A stretch of DNA of 64,000 bases, taken from a virus. A program made the position numbers and the translations under genes. This document shows positions 1 to 9,289 of the stretch, one piece after another (the first letter of the stretch is position 1; every line of letters starts with the position of its first letter). The stretch spans positions 22,928 to 86,927 of the IMG/VR virus record IMGVR_UViG_3300049919_000418; one strand, given 5' to 3'. The notes beneath the pieces are model-generated. The model searched no databases, was not told the origin of the DNA, and saw only the letters and a list, made by a program, of their open reading frames with translations.

Positions 1-3000
1 CCACACAGCCAAGGTATGTTTGGCTTCGCTGGCGGATTTGTGCCTAATTTTGCGCGAGGAAGAAAGAAAAAGAGGGGGGAAAAGAATAGCGGGGGCGCTT
101 TTAACGATGGTTCCGTTTCCCCCGAATGGGCGGCGCGATACGGCAAGTGGAACGATATTAACGACCCAACTACTTCTAAAAGAAAACAGGATCAAGATGC
201 GCTTGCCAAAAAGCAATTAAAAGAGGAAAGAAACGCTCAAATCAGGGCGAATTATGCCGAAAAACAGGAATCCAAAAGGCTTGAAGCGGAAAAAAATGAG
301 CCGGAACCAAGGCCAACCTCTTTTTACTTTCCTGCCTCCCCTAAACTGCCCGGATATAGTAATTTTAGTCGTTACTACCCTGAAAGAGGCAATGGTAATC
401 CTTTCCCGGAAAAATCTAATAAAAAACAAATAGAAATAAACGCCGCTTCAGTTAGGTCTAGCGGCGCACAGTATATTGACTCTATAGATAACCCTGTCCC
501 TTCCCCATCAGAGGCCATTAGGTCAAGGATGCAAAGTCAATTTGACGTTGGCGGAAACCTTCGTGTTCGTCCAAATATTTCCACTGATTATGTTTCAAGA
601 GATAAATTCCCAAACCTATCGGTTTCCCCTTACCTTGCAACTGGCGGAATCCCGGCGATCAATGCTTCCGAACAAAGAAAAAGGGAAGCTAGGCTTAGAG
701 GCAGGGAGGCTAATCACGCTGGATGGCAGCGCAATGAAAAAGCGGCTGAACTTTGGGAATTAAGGAAAAACAAAAGATCTTTACGCGGCCTTAAGGGGGG
801 GCGAGGAAACTCTTCCCAACCGGGCGCTATGTCTAACGAGATTTTCGATGAAAACGGTGCCTCCGTTTCGCAAATGACCCAAGAGCAAAAAAACGCAGAC
901 AGTCATAATATTTTTGCCGAATTAATAGCTAAAAACCCATCTGCCAGTAAAAAAGAGGTGGAGGCTTTCGCGGGCGAAGCTATGTCAAAGGGCGGCGGTG
1001 TTATTGATAAAAAAAGAACTAGGGAGATGGTTCGCGAGACTCGCGGAAATAGAAATCAGAAAACCTTAATGAGAACTGCTATAACAGGCGGTGCCCTATC
1101 TTTTGCAGGATCTGTTGTTGGCGACTCTATGGGCGAGGGCGGACAAAAAGCAGGTAACGCTATTTCGACGGTAACAAGCGCGGCAACTTTTGGGTCAACT
1201 TTTGGCCCTTGGGGAACAGCTATTGGAGTTGCGGTTGGAGCCACCGCAGCTTACTCGACTTATCTCAAGGAGGCTCTAATCCCATTAGGCGACATGAGCA
1301 AACACCTTTCGGAGCTTGATATTGAAGCAGAAAAGGCAAAAGGTAATTTAAGCGAATATCTTGGCGCAAAGGAGCGCGGGGACGCGCTTTCCAAAGACCC
1401 GAACGCTTCCAAAGAAGAAATAAAAGCTTCCAACAGAAAGCAAGCTGTCGCTATTGCAGATATGCCAGAAGAACTTCGCAGCAAAATTCTTTCCGCGAAC
1501 GCAATTGGCGGAGACAAGGGGAAGTCCGATATGTCTGATGCGATCAGCCAGTTTGAACAAAAAACTCAAGGCAAATTAAATTCTGAAACCGCTCTTGCTA
1601 GCGTTACGAGTAATGCAGATAAAAATAATACCGCCCTCGGTTCTTTTTGGAGGGACTTGACTCGTCGTAAGGGCGACGATGGCGGCAAAATACAACTTGA
1701 CGATGAAGAACTCAACAAATCACTCGTTAGCTTTACGCAAAATTATGACTTTAAAGCCCTCAAAGAAAAGGCAGATGGGGGCGGGCCGGGAAACTCTCTG
1801 GCAAAAGCCGCGCTTGGGTTTTCAAAACAAGGGGACTTTAACGGATTTTTAAAAGCCAATAAGGGTCTTGGTATTGTAAGTGATAAAATAATTGACGATG
1901 CGCTTGTCACAACAACGAACGTATCACTCTCTCAATTAACGAACGCTTTCAAAAGAGCGACACAGAACGAAGAAAAGGTTGCAAAAATTCAAGAAGAAAT
2001 CGCTAATCGAGCCGAAAAAACCAAGGCGGCTTTTGAAGATTTTAAAAAATACGAAAAATCTTTTGGCAGAAAAAACGCTCTTGAAGGAACGGTTTCTTCT
2101 AATTCGAACTCATTAATGAATGCCCGCTTGGGTATAGTTGCGAATCAGCCCGGGACTTCAGATAGCGTCAAAAACGCTTTGGCCTATTCTCAAGAAATGG
2201 GCGATCTTGGCCAACAAGAAGAAAAATCCAAACGTGACCTATCTGCCTCCCTACTCAAAATTGTAGGGGAAACATATACCGATAAGGGTCGCGGCGCTTT
2301 AAATAAAGCGGGAGGCGAGAATTTTGTTAGTAATTTCTTAAAAAGCGGGCTTGATTCGGGCAATGCGGATCAAATGCTTGCGAGCCTTCTAAAAGTTGCT
2401 GAAAACTCAGAAGATATTAGCGGCGAGTCAAAAATAGAACTTGAAACTTTAAATAATGAGTATAAGGCCCAGTCTCTCGAAATTATGACCAACCGTCAAA
2501 TTGCGCTTGAGCAACTCAAAGCTGTTCAAGAAATTAGTCGCAAGCAAAAATTTGACCAACTTATTGAATCTCTTCAATCCAAAGATCCAATGCAGGCGGC
2601 GTTTGATAGTCTTGATTTCGCCGATTTGAAAAATAGCGTTTTAAAGCCGGATTCAAAAACCGTTAAAAAGGAGCAAGATATTCGCACCGAAGCGATTCGT
2701 AATAGAAATAGCGACCCATTAGTTAACTTAATTGGAGATAGAGTTACTAAGGCTCAGAATTTAATTAAGCTTGATGAGGAGAAGAAGAAAAACGGCGAAC
2801 AAGGATTGAATGTTACCGATGTCGCAAAAACCAAAAGAGATATTATCAATGGTAATTTTGTAATGCAAAACGATTTTGAGTCAAAAGGAAATATTGCGGC
2901 AAGCAAATCTCTTGAAGCTAAGAGGGCCTTAAAGGAAAGTAATTTTGAAATTGCCTCTGGTGGAGGAATTCAAGCCAGTATGCAGAAGGGAATTAACGTT

Positions 3001-4593
3001 TTGCTTGCAGCGGCAAGTAATCTCGACAGCCCAAGATTTAAAGAGGACAGGGCTCGTTTGATTGATCAAGCAGATAGCATTCGCGGCAGAATGCAGCCCC
3101 TTACTGGCCAAAGCGGAAAATATAGCGAAGCTCAGTTGAAAATTGACTCTGAAATAAATAAAACACGAGATAGCACTTCAATTACCGGCGCGGCGAAAGA
3201 AGACGCGATTAAGCGTTTATTGGAAACCAAAAGACTTTTGAGTTTTGGCGACGAAAAGGGTGCTCTTGCTGTGGCCAGCCCGACGAACGGTCGAGCATAC
3301 TCGGATACACAAAAAATTATTGAAGAAAGGTTAGCTAATCGCCCCAAGCAGAAGCATGCTGCCGCCTTCCAAACTCCGGAATACGCAAAGCAAGTTAGCG
3401 AAGAAAATAAGCGAAATTCTCAAGACGAAGAAATTTATCAAAAAGCTTTGGTTAAATTAAAAGCGGGCGATGGCGCGGGCGCGGCGATTGATTTGGCGTC
3501 ACTGAATAAAAGAGATAGCGAAGTTAATACCCAGTTAGGGTTAGACCAAGAAGGCTCCCGCTCCCAAGCCGAACCCTTTAAGGAGTTCCTTCAAGGAATG
3601 AAGGAAATTCGTGATTTAATTACCGGGGGAAAATCGCCTGACGCGGCAATAAATGACGGGTTAACAAAGAGCTCTCAAGATGCGGCGGGGATAACAGATA
3701 CAAAACCATTAAATCCTACAGAGGGTTTAGTGGCGCAGTCGAATAAACTTTTAACTACTGCCACTTCGAACCTTGGCGTTGATATAAGGAACCTTAGTGC
3801 AATGATGCAAAAAGAGGCGGCGGTGGCCGGGTTTAGCTCAAAAGCCGATACTTACGCTGGAATAGAATCATCTTTGAATTCTGAGCTTGGGGCTTTGAAA
3901 GCAAAATACGGAGATGGGCAGCCGACCACAGAACAATTAAGTTCGGCTAGAACAAATTCCAGCAATGTTGGATTCAAACAAAGCTTAGATGTTTTAGGGA
4001 ATGGTCAAACGACAGCGGTTGCCACCCCTGCGGGTTCAGTTAGTTATTATTCAGGTGGGGACACAAGACTTAGGAGTTTTGGTGATAGAGCGAAAGCTAT
4101 TGTTGAAACGGGCCAAATAGACCCGTATAAAAGAACTAACACAAAAGAAGATTATGATTATATTAAGGGCGAACTCGAATACGCTAAAACAAAAGCGCCC
4201 GAAGGATCGGCTCAGAGAAAAGTTCTTGATAAATTCGAGAAGGAAAACTTAAATGTTTACGGAAGGGGCGCGGGACTTGAAAAACAAGCCCCTTCAGTTG
4301 AAGATGGAAACAGAATGCAGGAAATTGTTGATTCTTTAAAGGTTCTTGCCGACGCTATTTCTGAAAACGCCAGCGCGAGCAAAACCGAGCGGGAAAAAGC
4401 GGTGAAGCTAGAAAGTAAACCAACAGAAGTAAATGTTAATGGAAACCATGTTGTTGAAGTGGTTACGAAAAATTCTGGGTTAACAAACGCAGACGGCGTT
4501 TTAATTGCAAATCTCGTTAAGTCCATACTTGAAGCAAAGGAAAAAAATCCAAACGCCGTGGCGGCTGGATTTACCCCCAACCTTAAAGGATGA
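1..4593 (+). CDS. Tail tape-measure protein, 5' end missing
   Basis: The reading frame is open from base 1, so the gene probably begins before the window; the first ATG is at 16. At least 1525 residues, mostly charged and predicted helical, with one Gly/Ala-rich hydrophobic stretch near residues 350-425 (GGALSFAGSVVG to VGATAAYSTYL). That design is typical of tape-measure proteins, which set tail length and help DNA entry. Three related short motifs recur: GGFVPNFA near the start, ATGGIPAIN about residue 212, and AAGFTPNLKG at the very end. The Lys/Arg-rich start resembles linker regions of large-phage tape measures. The next gene overlaps by an ATGA. Assignment rests on length, composition and position ahead of baseplate genes; no enzymatic domain was recognised. 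Confidence 0.72.
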   Translation, partial: PHSQGMFGFAGGFVPNFARGRKKKRGEKNSGGAFNDGSVSPEWAARYGKWNDINDPTTSKRKQDQDALAKKQLKEERNAQIRANYAEKQESKRLEAEKNEPEPRPTSFYFPASPKLPGYSNFSRYYPERGNGNPFPEKSNKKQIEINAASVRSSGAQYIDSIDNPVPSPSEAIRSRMQSQFDVGGNLRVRPNISTDYVSRDKFPNLSVSPYLATGGIPAINASEQRKREARLRGREANHAGWQRNEKAAELWELRKNKRSLRGLKGGRGNSSQPGAMSNEIFDENGASVSQMTQEQKNADSHNIFAELIAKNPSASKKEVEAFAGEAMSKGGGVIDKKRTREMVRETRGNRNQKTLMRTAITGGALSFAGSVVGDSMGEGGQKAGNAISTVTSAATFGSTFGPWGTAIGVAVGATAAYSTYLKEALIPLGDMSKHLSELDIEAEKAKGNLSEYLGAKERGDALSKDPNASKEEIKASNRKQAVAIADMPEELRSKILSANAIGGDKGKSDMSDAISQFEQKTQGKLNSETALASVTSNADKNNTALGSFWRDLTRRKGDDGGKIQLDDEELNKSLVSFTQNYDFKALKEKADGGGPGNSLAKAALGFSKQGDFNGFLKANKGLGIVSDKIIDDALVTTTNVSLSQLTNAFKRATQNEEKVAKIQEEIANRAEKTKAAFEDFKKYEKSFGRKNALEGTVSSNSNSLMNARLGIVANQPGTSDSVKNALAYSQEMGDLGQQEEKSKRDLSASLLKIVGETYTDKGRGALNKAGGENFVSNFLKSGLDSGNADQMLASLLKVAENSEDISGESKIELETLNNEYKAQSLEIMTNRQIALEQLKAVQEISRKQKFDQLIESLQSKDPMQAAFDSLDFADLKNSVLKPDSKTVKKEQDIRTEAIRNRNSDPLVNLIGDRVTKAQNLIKLDEEKKKNGEQGLNVTDVAKTKRDIINGNFVMQNDFESKGNIAASKSLEAKRALKESNFEIASGGGIQASMQKGINVLLAAASNLDSPRFKEDRARLIDQADSIRGRMQPLTGQSGKYSEAQLKIDSEINKTRDSTSITGAAKEDAIKRLLETKRLLSFGDEKGALAVASPTNGRAYSDTQKIIEERLANRPKQKHAAAFQTPEYAKQVSEENKRNSQDEEIYQKALVKLKAGDGAGAAIDLASLNKRDSEVNTQLGLDQEGSRSQAEPFKEFLQGMKEIRDLITGGKSPDAAINDGLTKSSQDAAGITDTKPLNPTEGLVAQSNKLLTTATSNLGVDIRNLSAMMQKEAAVAGFSSKADTYAGIESSLNSELGALKAKYGDGQPTTEQLSSARTNSSNVGFKQSLDVLGNGQTTAVATPAGSVSYYSGGDTRLRSFGDRAKAIVETGQIDPYKRTNTKEDYDYIKGELEYAKTKAPEGSAQRKVLDKFEKENLNVYGRGAGLEKQAPSVEDGNRMQEIVDSLKVLADAISENASASKTEREKAVKLESKPTEVNVNGNHVVEVVTKNSGLTNADGVLIANLVKSILEAKEKNPNAVAAGFTPNLKG

Positions 4594-6500
4594 TAATTTT
4601 CAATGAAGCGCAAACCCTTGGATATTCCACCAAATTTAACTATCTTGGGAATGCATTTAATTATAATAATAGTTCAACTATTAGCATTAAAGGGCGGCTA
4701 CAAAGCGACCGGGTTTTTGACGGCTCCCCCAACACTTTTTTTGGGCTCGCATATGTAAGTGAAGGTGGGGAAATTTACTACAATGGCTCCCCTCTTCTTT
4801 ACAATGGAACAGGTTTAACCTATAACGGGCTCGAAAACCAATGGACCCCACTTTACGGATCGCCAACCATATCAAGCGGGCTATCTCCAGAAATGTCGGG
4901 CAATCTTTATTTCGAAGGTGGCTACACTTATATAAATATTCAGGATACTGGAAATATTTTATCCGGTCTCTCTTCGGGATCAAATATCTATTCTCCGCTT
5001 TATGACATTTGGGACGAAATGTATGCAATTAAAGAGCGTTTCGCAGATTTCCAAGAAATATTTATGAATGGTGCCTCTATTGGCTCGGGCCGCGTCACTA
5101 AAATAACGTTTCCAGAATCAAAAGATCCGAGAGTTTCTAAATATGAAGCTGAGATTGAACTATATAGAACGGGAAATCTTTATAATTTAGTTGGGCCAAA
5201 CTACTCAAACGTGGTTATAGATAACGATTTTTGTAAATATACCTCGAACTTCAATGGAAGTTTTGACCTTAAAACGGATCGCGACGGGGTAATTTCATAT
5301 GACCGCTCCTTTGGTTTTAATTGTATTGACCCTAATTTATCCAGCGGGCTTTACCTACAAAAGGTCAAAAACTTCGCATCGGGAATTATTTATAATGACC
5401 CCGCTTTTGAAGTTGCTTTCAAACCATACCCAAGCTTTTACCAAAATGAAGGATCAAGACTTTTTTCCGAGAGTTACGATACCCTTCAAGGATCATATAA
5501 CTTCTCTGAGAAATTCCAAGGCCCAACTTCGGGGTGGAATTACAGATGGAATAACAACATGTCCGTTAATTTCGAAAACGAGGGGTTCTCCACCGTTTCC
5601 GAAAGGGGAACCATTATAGGCGTTAGAAAAAACACTTTGGACTCCGCATATGCGGGCATGGAATTCGCAGAAGAAACAGCGATTCAAAGAGCATCCAGTT
5701 TTTTCGCCGCTTACTCCTCTTCATCTGGGGATTGCCTTAGCGGATTGTTTCTTAAAACAAGGAACAAAATCATTAATGAAGCTGAGGGAACGATTGAATA
5801 TTCTTTTGACTATTCCAGTGATCCCCTCTCAAACGGCGCTTTTACCGTCCAACGTGATCTTCAATTCTCAAGATCTGATGACGGGAGCTCAACAATTTCG
5901 GAGCGGGGGTCTGTTCGTAATTCAAACGGCGCTACAAGCCCTTTGAAGTTAACGGCAGCGGTTAATTATTTTAATTCTAATATTTCTGGAGGAATTAACG
6001 GTAGAATTTTTGATACTTACTACTCTCAAGCTTCTGGTTGCGGATGTTCGGGCGCGGCTGCAAGCGGCGACCTAAGAAGAGCAGGAATAGAACATTCATA
6101 CTCCGATTATAACGGACTGTTTGGATACTCCTATGTCTTTCGCGATCAATGCACAAGTTTGACAAACGGAGCCTTCTTCGTTTCAAACGAAAAAAACACA
6201 ACAAAATCCGTTCACAATTTCTTTCTTGGTATAACGCCATATGACGGTGAAATAGCCCAAAGACAAAATACAAGCAGTTTAACAAGCGAAAAACAAACAA
6301 TTTCCGTCCTTTGCAACACAACGGGCAAAATAATTGATGACTATCTTGCGGCGGCAAAAACAAAAATCTCAGTTCCGGATTCAAATACATACTTTATGGA
6401 GTCGGCGGAGTATTCTTTTGAACCCGATAACTCTAAATTTGTTTTGAGCTTGGGCTACAACTACACTGGAAACAAAGTTTACAGCGATTACAATGTTTAA
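4590..6500 (+). CDS. Tail/baseplate structural protein
   Basis: 636 residues, Gly/Ser/Asn/Tyr-rich and predicted mostly beta. It overlaps the tape-measure stop by ATGA and the next gene by 8 bases, so the genes are probably translationally coupled. Position directly after a tape measure is where distal-tail and baseplate proteins lie. The second half contains blocks such as GTIEYSFDYSSD and QFSRSDDGSSTISERGS, and a C-terminal YSFEPDNSKFVLSLGYNY. The following protein has a similar ending (SRNRLSFSFSWN), so the two may be distant paralogues. A Cys pair in SGCGCSG (about residue 488) could bind metal or form a disulfide. No enzymatic motif was seen. The exact baseplate role is unknown. Confidence 0.55.
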   Translation: MIIFNEAQTLGYSTKFNYLGNAFNYNNSSTISIKGRLQSDRVFDGSPNTFFGLAYVSEGGEIYYNGSPLLYNGTGLTYNGLENQWTPLYGSPTISSGLSPEMSGNLYFEGGYTYINIQDTGNILSGLSSGSNIYSPLYDIWDEMYAIKERFADFQEIFMNGASIGSGRVTKITFPESKDPRVSKYEAEIELYRTGNLYNLVGPNYSNVVIDNDFCKYTSNFNGSFDLKTDRDGVISYDRSFGFNCIDPNLSSGLYLQKVKNFASGIIYNDPAFEVAFKPYPSFYQNEGSRLFSESYDTLQGSYNFSEKFQGPTSGWNYRWNNNMSVNFENEGFSTVSERGTIIGVRKNTLDSAYAGMEFAEETAIQRASSFFAAYSSSSGDCLSGLFLKTRNKIINEAEGTIEYSFDYSSDPLSNGAFTVQRDLQFSRSDDGSSTISERGSVRNSNGATSPLKLTAAVNYFNSNISGGINGRIFDTYYSQASGCGCSGAAASGDLRRAGIEHSYSDYNGLFGYSYVFRDQCTSLTNGAFFVSNEKNTTKSVHNFFLGITPYDGEIAQRQNTSSLTSEKQTISVLCNTTGKIIDDYLAAAKTKISVPDSNTYFMESAEYSFEPDNSKFVLSLGYNYTGNKVYSDYNV

Positions 6501-8121
6501 GATTCTTTATGATAATCAGAACCCGTTTGAGGGTATAGCTCCGACTCCGTTGGTGTCAAGAACAATTACGCCTCTATATTATTCCAAAAGACACGGCGAC
6601 GTTGACTCGTTTACCCTTCGCGGAACAATCACTGGGGCTCATTGCCCCGATGGTAACGAATTTTCTGGGTTTTGGGCTAAAAGCAACCAATTGATTGATC
6701 GTTTCTCCAAGCCGTTTAGAAGTTTCAAAATCATTGAAGAGGCGGTTTCGAACTCCAGAACTCTTTATTCTAACGGATTTGCAATTATAAGAAGCATTGA
6801 TTTTGAAGATAGCGTATATGCGGGAATACTTCCGTTCACGGTTTCCCTTGACGTTTTTAGAGAGGGGTCTTTCGCAAGCTATGGGGTGGTTGATCCATCG
6901 CAAAAAATTTCCTTCGATCAGGGGCAAAATGGTGATGTTACTATTTCAAAATCAACAAGCGCGAATGGATTCAATACTAATTTTAGCGCTTTGGAAAACG
7001 CAAAAGCGTTCGTTCAAAATATAACGGGAATCGGTTCCGTTATCGCCCCCTCATTCGTTTCATCCGTGGGGATGAATAGCGCGATTTTAGTAGGGCTCCA
7101 AGAGAAAATAAATAGATTTACCGGCTCCTATCAGGTTGACGAAAGCTGGGTTTACAACAACTACGGCAACAACCTTAGTCATAGTATTTACGAGAAAGCG
7201 GTTACCATTGACTCTGGAGAGGACGGCTTTAGGGTCGCCATTAATGGCAAGCTACAGGGAGCGATAAACTCGTCATTTAACGATTTGCGGGCGAACTTTG
7301 ATTTAATAGATCTTTACGGAGAAGCGGACGAGGTTTACTCTAAGTATTCGCCGGGCGAACTTTTTGTAAAACCAGTCAGTCGTCAAATTACTGAAAACAC
7401 TCAAGATAAGTCAATTACGTTTTCGGTGGCTTACCTTGATAAATTTCAAGAAGACCCGTATTTAATCGATTCTATTTCTGTTAATTGGGAATCAGAGACA
7501 AATAAAACGTGCGCCCAAGCTTCCGTTGAAATAAGATCAACTGATCCATGCCCTCAATCTCGTTGGACGAAAGTTAAAAATTACTCAGACTCTTTTTCAA
7601 TTTCCGCTTGGATGAAAACTCGTTTGGCAAATTTAGGATATACTTTAATTTTTCCGAATAGGGCAACAACATTTTCTTCGTCATTTAACGAACAGGATGG
7701 CTCAATTTCACATTCTGCAACTCTTTGCGACAAAAAAATTACTATTCCGGCCCATTTTGATGATTTCAGTTATACGGCTTCAATAACGCCCGCGATGCCC
7801 ACCTTTGTGCCCTTCCAAGGTCTTGACTCCGGGGGAGATTTTACCGTTCAAATGCTTGGCGGATTGAAGAGAAAAACCCTTACAATTAGCGGAACAGGCA
7901 CAATTTCGTCGTGTTCAACCCTTGATCAGGCGAAAGCGAGCCTGCGCGAACATATAAATAATTTAAAATCTTTGTATTTAACTGGATACGATACGTTTCT
8001 ATCTCAAGATAACGTTCAAACGGGAGACGGGAGCTCAAGAAACAGGCTGTCGTTTTCATTTTCATGGAATCAGATTTCAACAACTGTTTTTAGCGATGCA
8101 GAATTGCGTTCCTCACTGTAA
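6493..8121 (+). CDS. Tail/baseplate structural protein
   Basis: 542 residues, beta-rich, overlapping the preceding gene by 8 bases. The first 140 residues (SFTLRGTITG, GFAIIRSIDFEDS, GILPFTVSLDVFR) suggest a compact beta-sandwich, as in distal-tail hub proteins. The middle (YEKAVTIDSGEDGF, LQGAINSSFNDLRANFD) and C-terminus parallel the upstream 636-residue protein, which suggests duplication. The motif RSTDPCPQSRWT holds a Cys that recurs in CSTLD and TLCDKK. No catalytic residues were recognised. The role as a tail-tip component is inferred from gene order only. Confidence 0.5.
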   Translation: MFKILYDNQNPFEGIAPTPLVSRTITPLYYSKRHGDVDSFTLRGTITGAHCPDGNEFSGFWAKSNQLIDRFSKPFRSFKIIEEAVSNSRTLYSNGFAIIRSIDFEDSVYAGILPFTVSLDVFREGSFASYGVVDPSQKISFDQGQNGDVTISKSTSANGFNTNFSALENAKAFVQNITGIGSVIAPSFVSSVGMNSAILVGLQEKINRFTGSYQVDESWVYNNYGNNLSHSIYEKAVTIDSGEDGFRVAINGKLQGAINSSFNDLRANFDLIDLYGEADEVYSKYSPGELFVKPVSRQITENTQDKSITFSVAYLDKFQEDPYLIDSISVNWESETNKTCAQASVEIRSTDPCPQSRWTKVKNYSDSFSISAWMKTRLANLGYTLIFPNRATTFSSSFNEQDGSISHSATLCDKKITIPAHFDDFSYTASITPAMPTFVPFQGLDSGGDFTVQMLGGLKRKTLTISGTGTISSCSTLDQAKASLREHINNLKSLYLTGYDTFLSQDNVQTGDGSSRNRLSFSFSWNQISTTVFSDAELRSSL

Positions 8122-8164
8122 AGCCTTTTAAGTGTAATTCCCGAAAGGAAGGGTAAGGATCTGA

Positions 8165-9289
8165 ATGAGTTTTCTCACGAAATACATGGAATACGGTTTG
8201 TCTAGCGCGGATTTAAGCGCTTGGCATATATTCAATGACGCTCAAGATTCCGGCCCGAATAATCACGATATCTCTTATGTCTCGGGCTCATCTCTTTTTG
8301 CTTCCGGGCGCGGCGCGTTTAACGGGCATTACATTGCCTTGGCGGGGGTTAACGCCGATTCTATTTCTGTTATTTTTGATTTTCAGAAGATCAACCAAAC
8401 AAGCCCGTGTCTGATTCTTTCAAACAACAACAACTCGGGTTTCGGGTTTTTTCTTGGTTGCACTCAGAATGGAGACTTTTTCCTTTACGTGAACTCCTCA
8501 CAGGGCAAGATTATCAGATTTTTTGAATCAGTTAGAACGGCAAATCGCGCCATTCTTATTTTTTCCCGCTCGGGTAATTATTTTTCCCTATCCTCTTACT
8601 CACCTTTAACAAACTCGTTCGAAAGCCAAACAATAACAATTCAAGAGGCTGTTACTCTTCCCTCCTCGGATATTAAATTCGGAAACAACACCGCATATTC
8701 CCCTCCTGAGTTTCCTAACGCTGCGTTTAACATCTATGAAATGGCGGTTGTTAGCAATGGATTTCCAAGTTTTATTTTGCTCGACCTTTGTAAGGAAATT
8801 TACACCTCGGCATCTTCCCCAAGAAACGATTTTTTGTTTAAATTTGTCTCCGTTAAAGAAAAGTCAGATTCTCTCGGGCTAAATGTTATCACCAATAATA
8901 CAGGCGCAGATACATCTATTCTCCTCCCTTACGTCGAAGCTGTAAGTGGGTTCTCGTATTTCCCTGAAACGGGGTTGCAGGCAGCCCGATTCTATCGAAA
9001 CGGAATAAGAGAGGTTCCAACCATTTTCGATTCTTACGTTAGGTTTCCAGCCCAATCAAGCCTTGACATGGTTACTTTCGACAATTTTGACTTATCTGTT
9101 AGTGTCTCCGGGGTTGGTTCGACATTTTCGGGCCACACAAACGGACTTTTCCCTCGCGACAAGGCTGTTTTATTAATAAGCCCTTCAAGCAGAAGGTATT
9201 CGGGAAATTTTGTAACCCTTGACTCTGGAAATCTCTGTTATTCCAAAAATATCGTTTTTCCAAAAAAATCTAATCTCATAACTATTTAA
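8165..9289 (+). CDS. Tail protein, possible LamG/lectin-like fold
   Basis: 374 residues. A strong ribosome-binding sequence (AAGGAAGGGTAAGGA) lies just before the ATG, and the 43-base gap upstream is the only break in this otherwise overlapping tail operon. The N-terminal 210 residues (DLSAWHIFNDAQDSG, GNFSLSS-like strands, FNIYEMAVVS) resemble the concanavalin/LamG layout found in phage tail adhesins, with a central FGFFLG strand. The C-terminal part is a second beta region. The stop overlaps the next start as TAATG. Carbohydrate binding is an inference from overall pattern, not from identified ligand residues. Confidence 0.42.
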   Translation: MSFLTKYMEYGLSSADLSAWHIFNDAQDSGPNNHDISYVSGSSLFASGRGAFNGHYIALAGVNADSISVIFDFQKINQTSPCLILSNNNNSGFGFFLGCTQNGDFFLYVNSSQGKIIRFFESVRTANRAILIFSRSGNYFSLSSYSPLTNSFESQTITIQEAVTLPSSDIKFGNNTAYSPPEFPNAAFNIYEMAVVSNGFPSFILLDLCKEIYTSASSPRNDFLFKFVSVKEKSDSLGLNVITNNTGADTSILLPYVEAVSGFSYFPETGLQAARFYRNGIREVPTIFDSYVRFPAQSSLDMVTFDNFDLSVSVSGVGSTFSGHTNGLFPRDKAVLLISPSSRRYSGNFVTLDSGNLCYSKNIVFPKKSNLITI

